Origin: Flavobacterium sp.
GTDB taxonomy: Bacteria > Bacteroidota > Bacteroidia > Flavobacteriales > Flavobacteriaceae
Direction of reading: 5' to 3'
Length of the DNA: 64,000 nucleotides
NCBI RefSeq assembly: GCF_039595935.1
Contig: NZ_JBCNKR010000004.1
Location: 433,001-497,000 of the forward strand
Made by a program: the position numbers and the translations under genes. Position 1 is the first letter of the stretch; every line of letters starts with the position of its first letter. The notes beneath the pieces were generated by a model, which ran no database searches, was not told the origin of the DNA, and saw only the letters and a list, made by a program, of their open reading frames with translations. This document shows positions 17,829-25,922 of the stretch, in pieces.

Positions 17829-20558
17829 TTAATAAAACAACCAGTCTATCGCTGCTTTTTCTCCTGCATCAATATATCCAACATCACGTGGCGTTATGGT
17901 TTGATCTGCGTCGATAAAACCTAAAATCAATACTTTTCCTTTTCCTAAGTCTAATTTATTCTCGCCCGGTTGGAAAGTGTATGTATGAATATTTACACGT
18001 GGAAGCTCTTTTAAATTAATAGCACTTGCCAAAATCACTTCGGCCTGACCGTGAGCATTTCCTGCTGCATCAGTTTCTAAACTTGGTGGTAACAAAAATC
18101 TTTTTTGATCTGAATTGAAATACCCCACAACTAATTTAACAGCTTTTGTATTTCTAAACTTTGAATGTGTTCCTTTTTCGTTTTGATCGTTTTCTACGAA
18201 CGAGAATCCTTTGAGATTTTGAAGTTCTGGAGCGATTTTAGTTAATTCAGAAATATCTGTTCCGTACACTTTTGTTCCAGTTTTAACTAAATAAGTTCCC
18301 GGTTTTTCGTCGATGAAAGTTACTTCAGCTGTTTTCCAAGGTTTTCCTTCTTTGGTTTCAATTTTACCATCTTTTGATGCTTTTAGCTTTTCTAAATTTC
18401 TTTTAAAATTAGCCAACTCACGTTCGTAATGAGGTAACAATTCAGCCCAAGTTTTGTTGTTTCCATCGTCTCCTCCAATCGGAATTCGGCGTTGAGCGGT
18501 CTGCATACTATTCGCATAATAATAAGTATCTTTTGTCAAGTTAACCAATAATTCGTAATGCTCGATGCTTTTCTCTAAATGAGGCATTGCTTTGTCTAAA
18601 TCGCTGATATCGTTTGAATAACTGTATCTTAAAACCAATAAAGCTGCTTTTACTTTTTCTGAAAAGAAATCGGCGAAAGCCTTATAAGCATGCATATCAT
18701 TTTTAAGACGTGCAAATTCTTCTTTGTCTTTGGTTACGCTCGCTTCAGCTTTATCAATTGCTTCAACTGCTAATCTTCCGTGTTCTGTAATTTCAGCAAT
18801 AATCTGCGTTGGAAGTTCACCTGAATGCGGTTCTTTGTTCCATTCTTTTTTAGCATATTCTAAAAGCAATTCTCCCGCTGGTCCGCAAGATTCGTGGAAT
18901 CCTGGATAAACACGCCATTTAGACGGATTTACCAACTGACTTTCGAACATTCCTAACAATAAAGTTTGGCGATTTCCTTCTGTGATTCCGAAACGTCTTA
19001 AGGTTTTTGGAGCAATTTCACCTGTTTCTTCGTATGCTTTTAGAATGTTATTTGCTGCTTCTTGAGTTGTTCCGAATTTCGTTGCTAAATCTTTATCCCA
19101 GAATTTAACTTCTTCGTTACGATCTCTTTGGCTATCCCAAGCATATCTCGCCCAAGCTTTGTACCAAATCCAGTCACGATCCATTTCTAATAAACGTTCT
19201 CCTGATTTCGTTTTATCTGCTGAATATGGCCAATCCCAATACGAAGCCTGTGGATATAAATGCAGTGCATTTGCTCCGTGAACACTGTGCATCGCTTTTA
19301 CCGTTTTCTGAATAAAATCTGGCGAACCATATCTGAAAGGTTCTAAGTTTGCCAAAATATGAACGTTCTCAATATGAATTGATTTAAGAGCGCTCAACTG
19401 TTTGTGCGTTTCTCCCCATGGTCCGCCCGGAGTATAAGTTGTTAAAGATTCACCAGTATATTTACTTTCTGTGTAAAGGTTTTTGTATAACGGAAGTGAT
19501 TTTTCCATTACCAAAGGCCCGTCTGTATCGTGAGAACGAAGGATAATTGGCGGTTCTTCTGTTTTTCCTAATGCCTGTAAACCGTCACGAACACCCGGAA
19601 TAATGGTTTTGGTAAACCATTCTACGTCATCATCAACGGTATTGATTGCTTCTCCCAAACAAACCATTAAACCAACGTTTGGGTATTTTTCTATGAAAGC
19701 GGCGATAGATTTTCTGGTGTAATCAGATAATAAAGGCGTTATTGGTCTTGAACGATCCTGAGTTTTAATGTTGTAATGCTCTGCAAAAGGTTTAGAAACA
19801 AGAATATTATAGAACATCTGAATTACCCAAATTCCTCTTTTATTGGCTTCAACCGTTAAGAATTTATAGATTTCTTCATTTTTTTTAAAATCTTCATCGC
19901 TTACTTCTACAGCAAAAGGATATTCTTTTAGTTTCACTAAAGAAGCAAAAGGATGTCCATTCCATAAATACAATGAGTTCATGCGGTTTTCTACCAGCAT
20001 ATCTAAATATTTCACCCACAAAGCTTTATCATAAAACCAAGGAAAAGTTTCTGGTGTATACGGATATTCGTAAACATCACGCCCAGGAAGATAAACTGGT
20101 TTCTGCATTCCGATACAAGCGCCTCTCAAAACCATTTCCGGACTGTCATCAATACTAATTTCTGAAGGAAGTTTTCCTGAAGCTTTAATTTTATCTGTTA
20201 ATTCTAATGCTCCATACAAAGCTCCTGAAGCATCTGTTCCTTCAATATAAATTACATTATTTTGAGTACGAATCTGAAAACCTTCTTTCTTAGTTAATTT
20301 GCTGTCGTCAATTTTAGCGCTTTTAGCAGTCTGTTTCCAGAAATCGGTTCCTTTTTCTCCTATTACAATTACTTTATCTTTTGATTTTTTGAATTTATCA
20401 GAAGAAGTTACGCTGAAACCTTTTGCTGTAAGCGTTTCTGATAATTTCTCTGCTCCAAATTTTACTCTCGGCGAATTGGCATCACTTACAACTGTGATGT
20501 TCTGCGCTGTCGCGAAAGAAATGAAAAAACATAAAAAAAGTAATTGTAAATATTTCAT
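17829..20558 (-). CDS. GH67/GH115-like exo-uronidase candidate
   Basis: A 909-residue exported protein with signal peptide ending at FATAQ (residue 19). Residues about 20-130 form the alpha/beta domain found at the N-terminus of GH67-type alpha-glucuronidases (GFQIRTQNNVIYIEG, TDASGALYGALELTDKI). A barrel-like central region follows (PEMVLRGACIGMQ, MLVENRMNSLYLWNGHPFAS, NVGLMVCLGEAINTVDDD), then a helical region rich in charged residues and a C-terminal beta domain. GH67 and GH115 remove terminal alpha-glucuronic acid, and related proteins have been called alpha-galacturonidases. Its place in a pectin locus makes a uronic-acid-removing role attractive. The precise family and substrate are inferred and uncertain. 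Confidence 0.6.
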   Translation of the reverse strand: MKYLQLLFLCFFISFATAQNITVVSDANSPRVKFGAEKLSETLTAKGFSVTSSDKFKKSKDKVIVIGEKGTDFWKQTAKSAKIDDSKLTKKEGFQIRTQNNVIYIEGTDASGALYGALELTDKIKASGKLPSEISIDDSPEMVLRGACIGMQKPVYLPGRDVYEYPYTPETFPWFYDKALWVKYLDMLVENRMNSLYLWNGHPFASLVKLKEYPFAVEVSDEDFKKNEEIYKFLTVEANKRGIWVIQMFYNILVSKPFAEHYNIKTQDRSRPITPLLSDYTRKSIAAFIEKYPNVGLMVCLGEAINTVDDDVEWFTKTIIPGVRDGLQALGKTEEPPIILRSHDTDGPLVMEKSLPLYKNLYTESKYTGESLTTYTPGGPWGETHKQLSALKSIHIENVHILANLEPFRYGSPDFIQKTVKAMHSVHGANALHLYPQASYWDWPYSADKTKSGERLLEMDRDWIWYKAWARYAWDSQRDRNEEVKFWDKDLATKFGTTQEAANNILKAYEETGEIAPKTLRRFGITEGNRQTLLLGMFESQLVNPSKWRVYPGFHESCGPAGELLLEYAKKEWNKEPHSGELPTQIIAEITEHGRLAVEAIDKAEASVTKDKEEFARLKNDMHAYKAFADFFSEKVKAALLVLRYSYSNDISDLDKAMPHLEKSIEHYELLVNLTKDTYYYANSMQTAQRRIPIGGDDGNNKTWAELLPHYERELANFKRNLEKLKASKDGKIETKEGKPWKTAEVTFIDEKPGTYLVKTGTKVYGTDISELTKIAPELQNLKGFSFVENDQNEKGTHSKFRNTKAVKLVVGYFNSDQKRFLLPPSLETDAAGNAHGQAEVILASAINLKELPRVNIHTYTFQPGENKLDLGKGKVLILGFIDADQTITPRDVGYIDAGEKAAIDWLFY

Positions 20559-20589
20559 GGTAATATGATTTATTCTTGAAAATGAATTA

Positions 20590-20654
20590 ATCTGCTTGAT
20601 CTGCTAAATCTGCGAGAGTATTTTTTTCCCGCAGATCTAGCAGATTTAGCAGAT
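20590..20654. repeat. ATCTGC / GCAGAT palindrome, copy 1
   Basis: Inverted arms of about 25 bases (20590-20614 and 20630-20654) built of AGCAGATTTAGCAGAT-like units around a T-rich loop. Sister copies lie at 36901-36966 and 47345-47410. It fills the gap in front of the GH67-like gene. Confidence 0.75.
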
Positions 20655-20666
20655 ATTTTTTTGATT

Positions 20667-21551
20667 TTAGTTTTGGAAAATGCGTTTTAAATACGTCACA
20701 TTTGCTCCGTAATTAGCTTTTACATTATGAACTTGTATTACATCACGAGAACGCTCTACAATCAGCCATCCGCTCCATTTCATTTCATCTAATGTTGCTT
20801 TGATTTTAAGCATGTCAATCGCGGGGTCGTTTTCTAACCAAAATTGATCAGTATTTGAAGCATGGATCTGCGCTAGATATTTCTTGCCTAAGATTTTTAA
20901 TTCTGACGAAATATCTCTTTTATTGTCTAAAGCATTCGCAAAATTGAATGAACTTTTAATGTATTTTGAACCGACTTCGTCTAAAAGTTTTTTCTCTTCT
21001 GTCGCGTCCAAAGAAGTTTCAATTGCAATTACACCACCAATTTTCCCGACTTCTTTTCCTGCCCATTGTAATCTTTTAATTACTTCTGGACGCAATTCCG
21101 GATTTTTAACTAAATCGGTCTGAGTTCCTAATGGAAGATATGCCACTTTTACTTTCATGTTTTTCATCGCCTGAATACAATCCGTAATCATGGGCGTGAT
21201 TTCTCTCGTAGCAAAAGATTGTGCATAAAATCCAGACATCGCAATCGAACTGATTCCAACGCCAGTTTCTTTTGATTTATCTAAGAATTTTTGTCTTTCG
21301 ACTGGGTCGCCCAATTTGCTGTCAAAAGTTGGGCGGTTTCCTAAACCTCCCATATCGAGTTCGATCCCGTCTGCTTTGATTTCAGATGCTAACCCAAAAG
21401 CACCTAATTTTTGTCTTTTCAAAATCATCCAGTCGCAAACCGCAACTTTATATTTTTGTTTTTTGTTTGAAGACTGAGCTGTTGCACAGCTATTGAATGT
21501 TGTTGCTACAAGAATAAGTATTGCAACAATTAAGTTTTTATTTAGCTTCAT
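20667..21551 (-). CDS. Exported TIM-barrel protein of the sugar isomerase/epimerase type
   Basis: The preferred start is the ATG at 21551, which opens a lipoprotein-like signal (MKLNKNLIVAILILVATTFNSC). An in-frame ATG 45 bases upstream lies in repeat DNA. The 294-residue protein has the xylose-isomerase-like TIM barrel: IKADGIELDMGG, GVGISSIAMSGFYAQ, VIAIETSLDA, YLAQIHASNTDQFWLEN, GWLIVERSR. Cytoplasmic relatives interconvert sugars or sugar phosphates using a divalent metal. Export is unusual for that job, so it may be a periplasmic epimerase, lyase or non-catalytic protein acting on released sugars. The activity is unknown. Confidence 0.72.
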   Translation of the reverse strand: MKLNKNLIVAILILVATTFNSCATAQSSNKKQKYKVAVCDWMILKRQKLGAFGLASEIKADGIELDMGGLGNRPTFDSKLGDPVERQKFLDKSKETGVGISSIAMSGFYAQSFATREITPMITDCIQAMKNMKVKVAYLPLGTQTDLVKNPELRPEVIKRLQWAGKEVGKIGGVIAIETSLDATEEKKLLDEVGSKYIKSSFNFANALDNKRDISSELKILGKKYLAQIHASNTDQFWLENDPAIDMLKIKATLDEMKWSGWLIVERSRDVIQVHNVKANYGANVTYLKRIFQN

Positions 21552-21557
21552 GTTAAT

Positions 21558-21702
21558 TGGTTTTACCATTAAGGCATTAAGGAAATTAAGCTTCAATACT
21601 TTTAATAATTATCATTAGAAGATGAAGAAAATTAAGCTTAATGTTCTTTTTAAAAGAATAAATAGATACAGCAACTTAACTTTCTTAATCTCTTAATTGT
21701 TC
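21558..21702. repeat. Imperfect inverted repeat around the isomerase start
   Basis: The left part (about 21558-21594) has CATTAAGGCATTAAGGAAA and the right part (21676-21702) the near-inverse CTTAACTTTCTTAATCTCTT. A further AATTAAGCTT pair sits between them. It overlaps the first codons of the longest version of the neighbouring reading frame and supports the shorter start. Confidence 0.5.
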
Positions 21703-21710
21703 AATTTATT

Positions 21711-22856
21711 TTACTCTTCTTCCGCTTTTACTGCTGTAACAACTTTTCCTTCTTCACCTGGCCAGATTCCGTTTTTAATTGGAAGTGCCACTAATTTACT
21801 TGGATCAACTTTTACATATTTCAGTTTTTCTCTTCTCCAAGTGTAAACAATATGAACCATACCGTCTGAACTTTGAATCATTGAAGGATAAGAATATTGA
21901 CTGATTTTTGAATCTTCTAAAACCAAAGCGGCATTCCAATGAATTCCATCTTTAGAAACCGAAACATTCAAAGGCGTTCTTGGTCCTTTTGCTTCTTTTC
22001 CTGGAGGCAAAACGTGATTGTAAACCAGTAAATGCCTGCCGTCTTTAAGTGTAACAGCATCTGTTCCTGAGTTGTTATTTGGTAATCCGATTAACTCTAC
22101 GTCCGACCAAGTTTTTCCGTTGTCTTTTGAAAATGTACTGAAAATTGCTCTGTTTCTGGTTCTTCCAATTGCCTGAATACTTCCGTCCTTATGAAACAAA
22201 ATACTTGGCTGAATCGCATTGATTTTTTGTTTTCCTCTTGGAAGCGTGTCTCCCATTACCCAAGTTTTTCCGAAATCTGGAGTAGATTCCATGCGTAATC
22301 TCCAACCATCACCTTCGATACTTGACGGACATAATAGAGTTCCGTTGCTTAATAAAACTGGTTTATTTTTGATTGGTCCTAAGAAACCATCTGGCATTTT
22401 TTGAGCCTCAGACCAAGTTTTTCCGCCATCAGATGAAGTTCTGATTACGCCCCACCATTCTGATGGTTTTGGTCCTATTTTGTAGAATAACATTAAATCG
22501 CCACCTGGAATCTGATATAAAACAGGGTTCCAAGTTGGTAATCTTGGGCCTTCTTTCATGACACCATCTGCAACTTTTACACCTTCATTCCAAGTATCAC
22601 TTTCTTTGGGTTTGATAGCTACGTAAATGCAAACATCAGGATGTCTTTCGTGAGTTCCTCCAAACCATGAGGCAACTAAATCACCATTTGTAGCTTCGAC
22701 AATTGTAACGGCGTGGCAAGACGGATAAGGCGCTTTATCGTAAATAAACTGATCTACTAAAATTCCTTCTTTCCAAGTCTTTTTCTCTAAAGCCGATTTA
22801 CAACTTCCTAAAAGGAAAAGTCCAAACAAGACAAATGCTAATTTTGTTATCTTCAT
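21711..22856 (-). CDS. Sialidase-fold (BNR repeat) lipoprotein
   Basis: A 381-residue protein with a lipoprotein signal (FLLGSC, Cys19), so it is probably anchored to the outer membrane or inner leaflet. Four Asp-box-like motifs mark a six-bladed beta-propeller: SSDGGKTWSE, TPDFGKTWVM, SKDNGKTWSD and SKDGIHWNA. Characteristic stretches are SWFGGTHERHPD and RLPTWNPVLYQIPGGDLMLF. Such proteins are usually named exo-alpha-sialidase, but in pectin loci the substrate would more likely be an RG-II keto-sugar (Kdo or Dha, as for GH33 relatives) or another acidic sugar. It has its own promoter-like region at 22945-22981. Confidence 0.8.
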   Translation of the reverse strand: MKITKLAFVLFGLFLLGSCKSALEKKTWKEGILVDQFIYDKAPYPSCHAVTIVEATNGDLVASWFGGTHERHPDVCIYVAIKPKESDTWNEGVKVADGVMKEGPRLPTWNPVLYQIPGGDLMLFYKIGPKPSEWWGVIRTSSDGGKTWSEAQKMPDGFLGPIKNKPVLLSNGTLLCPSSIEGDGWRLRMESTPDFGKTWVMGDTLPRGKQKINAIQPSILFHKDGSIQAIGRTRNRAIFSTFSKDNGKTWSDVELIGLPNNNSGTDAVTLKDGRHLLVYNHVLPPGKEAKGPRTPLNVSVSKDGIHWNAALVLEDSKISQYSYPSMIQSSDGMVHIVYTWRREKLKYVKVDPSKLVALPIKNGIWPGEEGKVVTAVKAEEE

Positions 22857-22944
22857 TCTTAATTAAATTATGAATTATTTTTTCTGACTATAAATACATA
22901 CCTAACATTTTTTTAGGTAAAAATATTTAATAAGTGTAAAAATA

Positions 22945-22981
22945 ACACCAAAAAATTAACAATGTATCCTGTACTGTCCCG
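22945..22981 (-). promoter_or_regulatory. Tandem operator plus promoter-like block, copy 2
   Basis: The plus strand at 22966-22981 reads ATCCTGTACTGTCCCG, two TCC[T/C]G half-sites 10 bases apart. It matches the susC upstream site (54806-54821) at 12 of 16 positions, and all four differences are transitions. One base away, 22945-22964 matches 16 of 20 positions of the block that contains the susC -7 box. This points to a second entry promoter for the genes from 22856 downwards, under the same activator. Confidence 0.5.
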
Positions 22982-22999
22982 AATTATTAAAAATGCAGA

Positions 23000-25750
23000 T
23001 TATTTAACGCTAATAGCAAAATTTCCTGACGAAAGTGTGACAATTGTTTGATTTTTTTCTACCGAATAAGTGTAAGAAGTCTTATCCAGCTTCTGTTTAT
23101 TGATTGAAATGGCTGAAACATTAGTGGCAGGAAGATACACAATTGCAGAAGTATTAGCCGGAATAGTAATATTCCAAACCAATGCTTTTTTATCTTTTTT
23201 CCAATCGCTTTTAATTGTTCCGTAAATTGATTCGTATGACGCATTTACGTAAGTCAATCCTGCATTAAAATCTGGTTTCATAATAATTTGTTTAAAACCA
23301 GGAGTTTCAGGGTTGCTTTTAATTCCTGCCATATTTTCGTAATACCAAATCAATAAATCGCCTAAAAGCATGACGTGATTTTGCGAATTCATTGCAGGAT
23401 CTGCCGTGTTTCCATTCCAAAGTTCCCAGATTGTTGTAGCGCCATTTTCGACCATATACCCCCAACTTGGATATGTTTTATTTGATGCCAGTTTGAAAGC
23501 CAAATCGCCACGACCAAAATTAGTCAGCGTTCGCATTAAAAACTGAGTTCCGATTACTCCTGTACTTACGTGACCATTTTTAGTCACTTCAACTTCATGT
23601 ACCAGATTTTCGAAAACCTTTTGTTTTAATTCTTCTGGAACCATTCCGAAAGTCAAAGGCAATAAATTGGCCGTTACGGTATTATTCGCGTAGCTGTTTT
23701 TTGATGCATTGAAATATTTAGCATTGAATGCTTTTTTAATTCTTGAAGCTAATTCATCATAATGTTTAATGTCATTTTGTGCATTCGCGATTACCGCAAA
23801 CTTTTTCATGATATTTAAAAGCTGATAATAAAACGCACTCGAAATCAATTCGCCATCCGTTAAACGAGAAGGATCTTTGGAACGAATTAATTCCAAAGAT
23901 TCTGGCGGAACGCACCAATCGCCATATTTGTCTTTGGTCATAATATCATCAACCAAATAGTTTTCTTCCATATAATCCATCCATTTTTTCATATATGGAT
24001 ATTGTTTTTCTACCACTTTTGTATCTCCAAATTGCTGATATAACATATCTGCAACTGTAATATACGTTCCCGGCCAAGTTACATTATCGCCGTAATAACG
24101 CCAAAAAGCTGGTGCCACATCTGGAATTCCACCATCAATAGTTTGTGAGTTTTTAATATCGTCTAACCATTTCGCATATAAAGTCTGATTATCAAATAAG
24201 AAACTTTCTCCGTAAGCTCCTGTTGTTCTATCTCCTAACCAAGGCTGACGTTCATTTCTTTGCGGACAATCAATTGGCATTCCTTTATAATTTCCGCTGA
24301 TTCCCCACCATGCATTCTTAAAAATCTGATTTATGATTGGGTTTGAAGAATCGAAAGTTCCTGTGGTCTGAATATCATCATAAACGACTTTTCCAACAAA
24401 ATTTTCTAAAGCTGGTTTTGTTTTAAATCCTGAGATTTCCACAAATCTGAATCCGTGAAAAATAAAACGAGGTTCCCAAACTTCTTCGCCTTCGCCTTTT
24501 AACGTATAAATATCAGTTGTTTTCGCATCACGAAGATTGGCAATATACAACGAACCATCTGGTTGTAACGATTCAGCAAATTTCATCGCGATTTTGTCGC
24601 CAGCGTTCCCTTTTACTTTCAACTGTAACCAGCCCACCATATTTTGCCCCATATCCAAGATATAAGTTCCTTTTGGCGTTTGTTTGATTGAAATCGGTTT
24701 TACTTCGCGTTTAATCTTCATATTCGCCGACATCTGTCCTTCATAGAATCCTCCCGGTTCTTGAACGTATCTGGCGTTTATCCAGTTTTTATCATCAAAA
24801 TTGGTCGTGCTCCAGCCTTTCATTTCCTTGCGGGCGTCATATTCTTCGCCATCGTATTCATTGTTAGCCAAAATCGGGCCGTCGGTTGTTAGTTTCCAAG
24901 TATCATCAGTTCTGATAACGTCTTTGCTTCCATCGGTATATTCTACAAATAATTGCAGAGCCATTTTCGGCAAACCAAATGACTTGATTTTATAGGGTTT
25001 ATAGTCTTGGCGCATAGCAAAAAATCGTCCGTTTCCTAAAATCGTTCCCAGCATGTTTTTACCTTCTTTCAATTGCGAAGTCACATCAAAAACATTGTAT
25101 TTTATATTTTTGGTATAATCGGTAGGAACAGGTGCTAAAACTTGATCACCAATTTTATTTCCATTAATGTACAACTCGTACAAGCCCATTCCCATAATAT
25201 AAACTTTGGCGCTTTTGACTTGTTTTTTCAGGTTGATTTCTTTTCGCAGATAACGTGCTGACAATTTTGAATACTGCGAAATGCTGTCATCTTTCGACAA
25301 TTTTTCATAACCAATCCAACGTGTCGATTTCCAATCTGCATAAGTCAAAATTCCGATGCTGAAATGTGCCGTTTCTTTTGATTGAACTTCGCCTTTATTC
25401 GTAAAAACCGTTACTTTCCAATAAACATCTTGTCGGTCTTTTAGTTTTTTTCCGTTATAAATCACATTGATAGAAGCGTCACTTTGAACTTTTCCGCTAT
25501 CCCATAAATCTCCGTTTCCTGCACTTAATTTCTCTAAACTTGATGAAGCAGTAATCTGATATGAAGTTTGTTTTACATCATTAATAACAGCTTTTATTTT
25601 CCAGCTCAATCTCGGCTGTAAAACATCAATTCCTTCCGGATTGGTCAGCATTTCGCATTTTAAATCACTTACACTGATTTTGTTTTGGGCTTTCGCCGAA
25701 ATGGTGAAAAGTAAAATTATTAAGGTAAGATGTAAAAAAAACTTTTTCAT
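23000..25750 (-). CDS. GH78 alpha-L-rhamnosidase (copy 1)
   Basis: 916 residues, signal peptide ending at SAKAQ (residue 22). It has the multidomain GH78 layout: N-terminal fibronectin-like unit (NPEGIDVLQPRLSWKI), beta-sandwich rhamnose-binding modules (VYIMGMGLYELYINGNKIGD), then the (alpha/alpha)6 catalytic barrel and a C-terminal beta-sandwich. The active-site segment DCPQRNERQPWLGDRTTGAY lies near residue 490-510 and carries the acidic residues typical of the general acid. GH78 enzymes release terminal alpha-L-rhamnose. Two are present here (the other at 32081), and their N-terminal regions differ considerably, so they probably act on different rhamnose linkages of RG-II or RG-I. Confidence 0.92.
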   Translation of the reverse strand: MKKFFLHLTLIILLFTISAKAQNKISVSDLKCEMLTNPEGIDVLQPRLSWKIKAVINDVKQTSYQITASSSLEKLSAGNGDLWDSGKVQSDASINVIYNGKKLKDRQDVYWKVTVFTNKGEVQSKETAHFSIGILTYADWKSTRWIGYEKLSKDDSISQYSKLSARYLRKEINLKKQVKSAKVYIMGMGLYELYINGNKIGDQVLAPVPTDYTKNIKYNVFDVTSQLKEGKNMLGTILGNGRFFAMRQDYKPYKIKSFGLPKMALQLFVEYTDGSKDVIRTDDTWKLTTDGPILANNEYDGEEYDARKEMKGWSTTNFDDKNWINARYVQEPGGFYEGQMSANMKIKREVKPISIKQTPKGTYILDMGQNMVGWLQLKVKGNAGDKIAMKFAESLQPDGSLYIANLRDAKTTDIYTLKGEGEEVWEPRFIFHGFRFVEISGFKTKPALENFVGKVVYDDIQTTGTFDSSNPIINQIFKNAWWGISGNYKGMPIDCPQRNERQPWLGDRTTGAYGESFLFDNQTLYAKWLDDIKNSQTIDGGIPDVAPAFWRYYGDNVTWPGTYITVADMLYQQFGDTKVVEKQYPYMKKWMDYMEENYLVDDIMTKDKYGDWCVPPESLELIRSKDPSRLTDGELISSAFYYQLLNIMKKFAVIANAQNDIKHYDELASRIKKAFNAKYFNASKNSYANNTVTANLLPLTFGMVPEELKQKVFENLVHEVEVTKNGHVSTGVIGTQFLMRTLTNFGRGDLAFKLASNKTYPSWGYMVENGATTIWELWNGNTADPAMNSQNHVMLLGDLLIWYYENMAGIKSNPETPGFKQIIMKPDFNAGLTYVNASYESIYGTIKSDWKKDKKALVWNITIPANTSAIVYLPATNVSAISINKQKLDKTSYTYSVEKNQTIVTLSSGNFAISVK

Positions 25751-25763
25751 GATTTTATTTTCA

Positions 25764-25912
25764 GTCCCAGAGGGACGATATATTTATAGATTTTATAATC
25801 GTATTTCCTTAAGCCCCAGAGGGGCGACATAATTTTCTAAAGGTATCGCTCCGCTGGAGCTTTTTATCTTTTGGGTGTATATTTTGCTATAAATATTATG
25901 CTTCTCCGAAGC
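25764..25912. repeat. Cluster of four small perfect hairpins
   Basis: GTCCC-aga-GGGAC (25764-25776), GCCCC-aga-GGGGC (25813-25825), GCTCC-gct-GGAGC (25848-25860) and GCTTC-tcc-GAAGC (25900-25912). Each has a 5-base stem and 3-base loop, at intervals of 35-52 bases. They sit between the 3' end of the gene at 25923 and the GH78 start at 25750. The layout resembles the mini-hairpins at 9450-9510. Confidence 0.7.
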
Positions 25913-25922
25913 ATTGAAACAT

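Noticed and set aside
21711-22856. True sialidase acting on sialic acid
   Set aside because: There are no sialic-acid transport or catabolism genes nearby, and the locus is clearly for pectin, so the name reflects the fold only.
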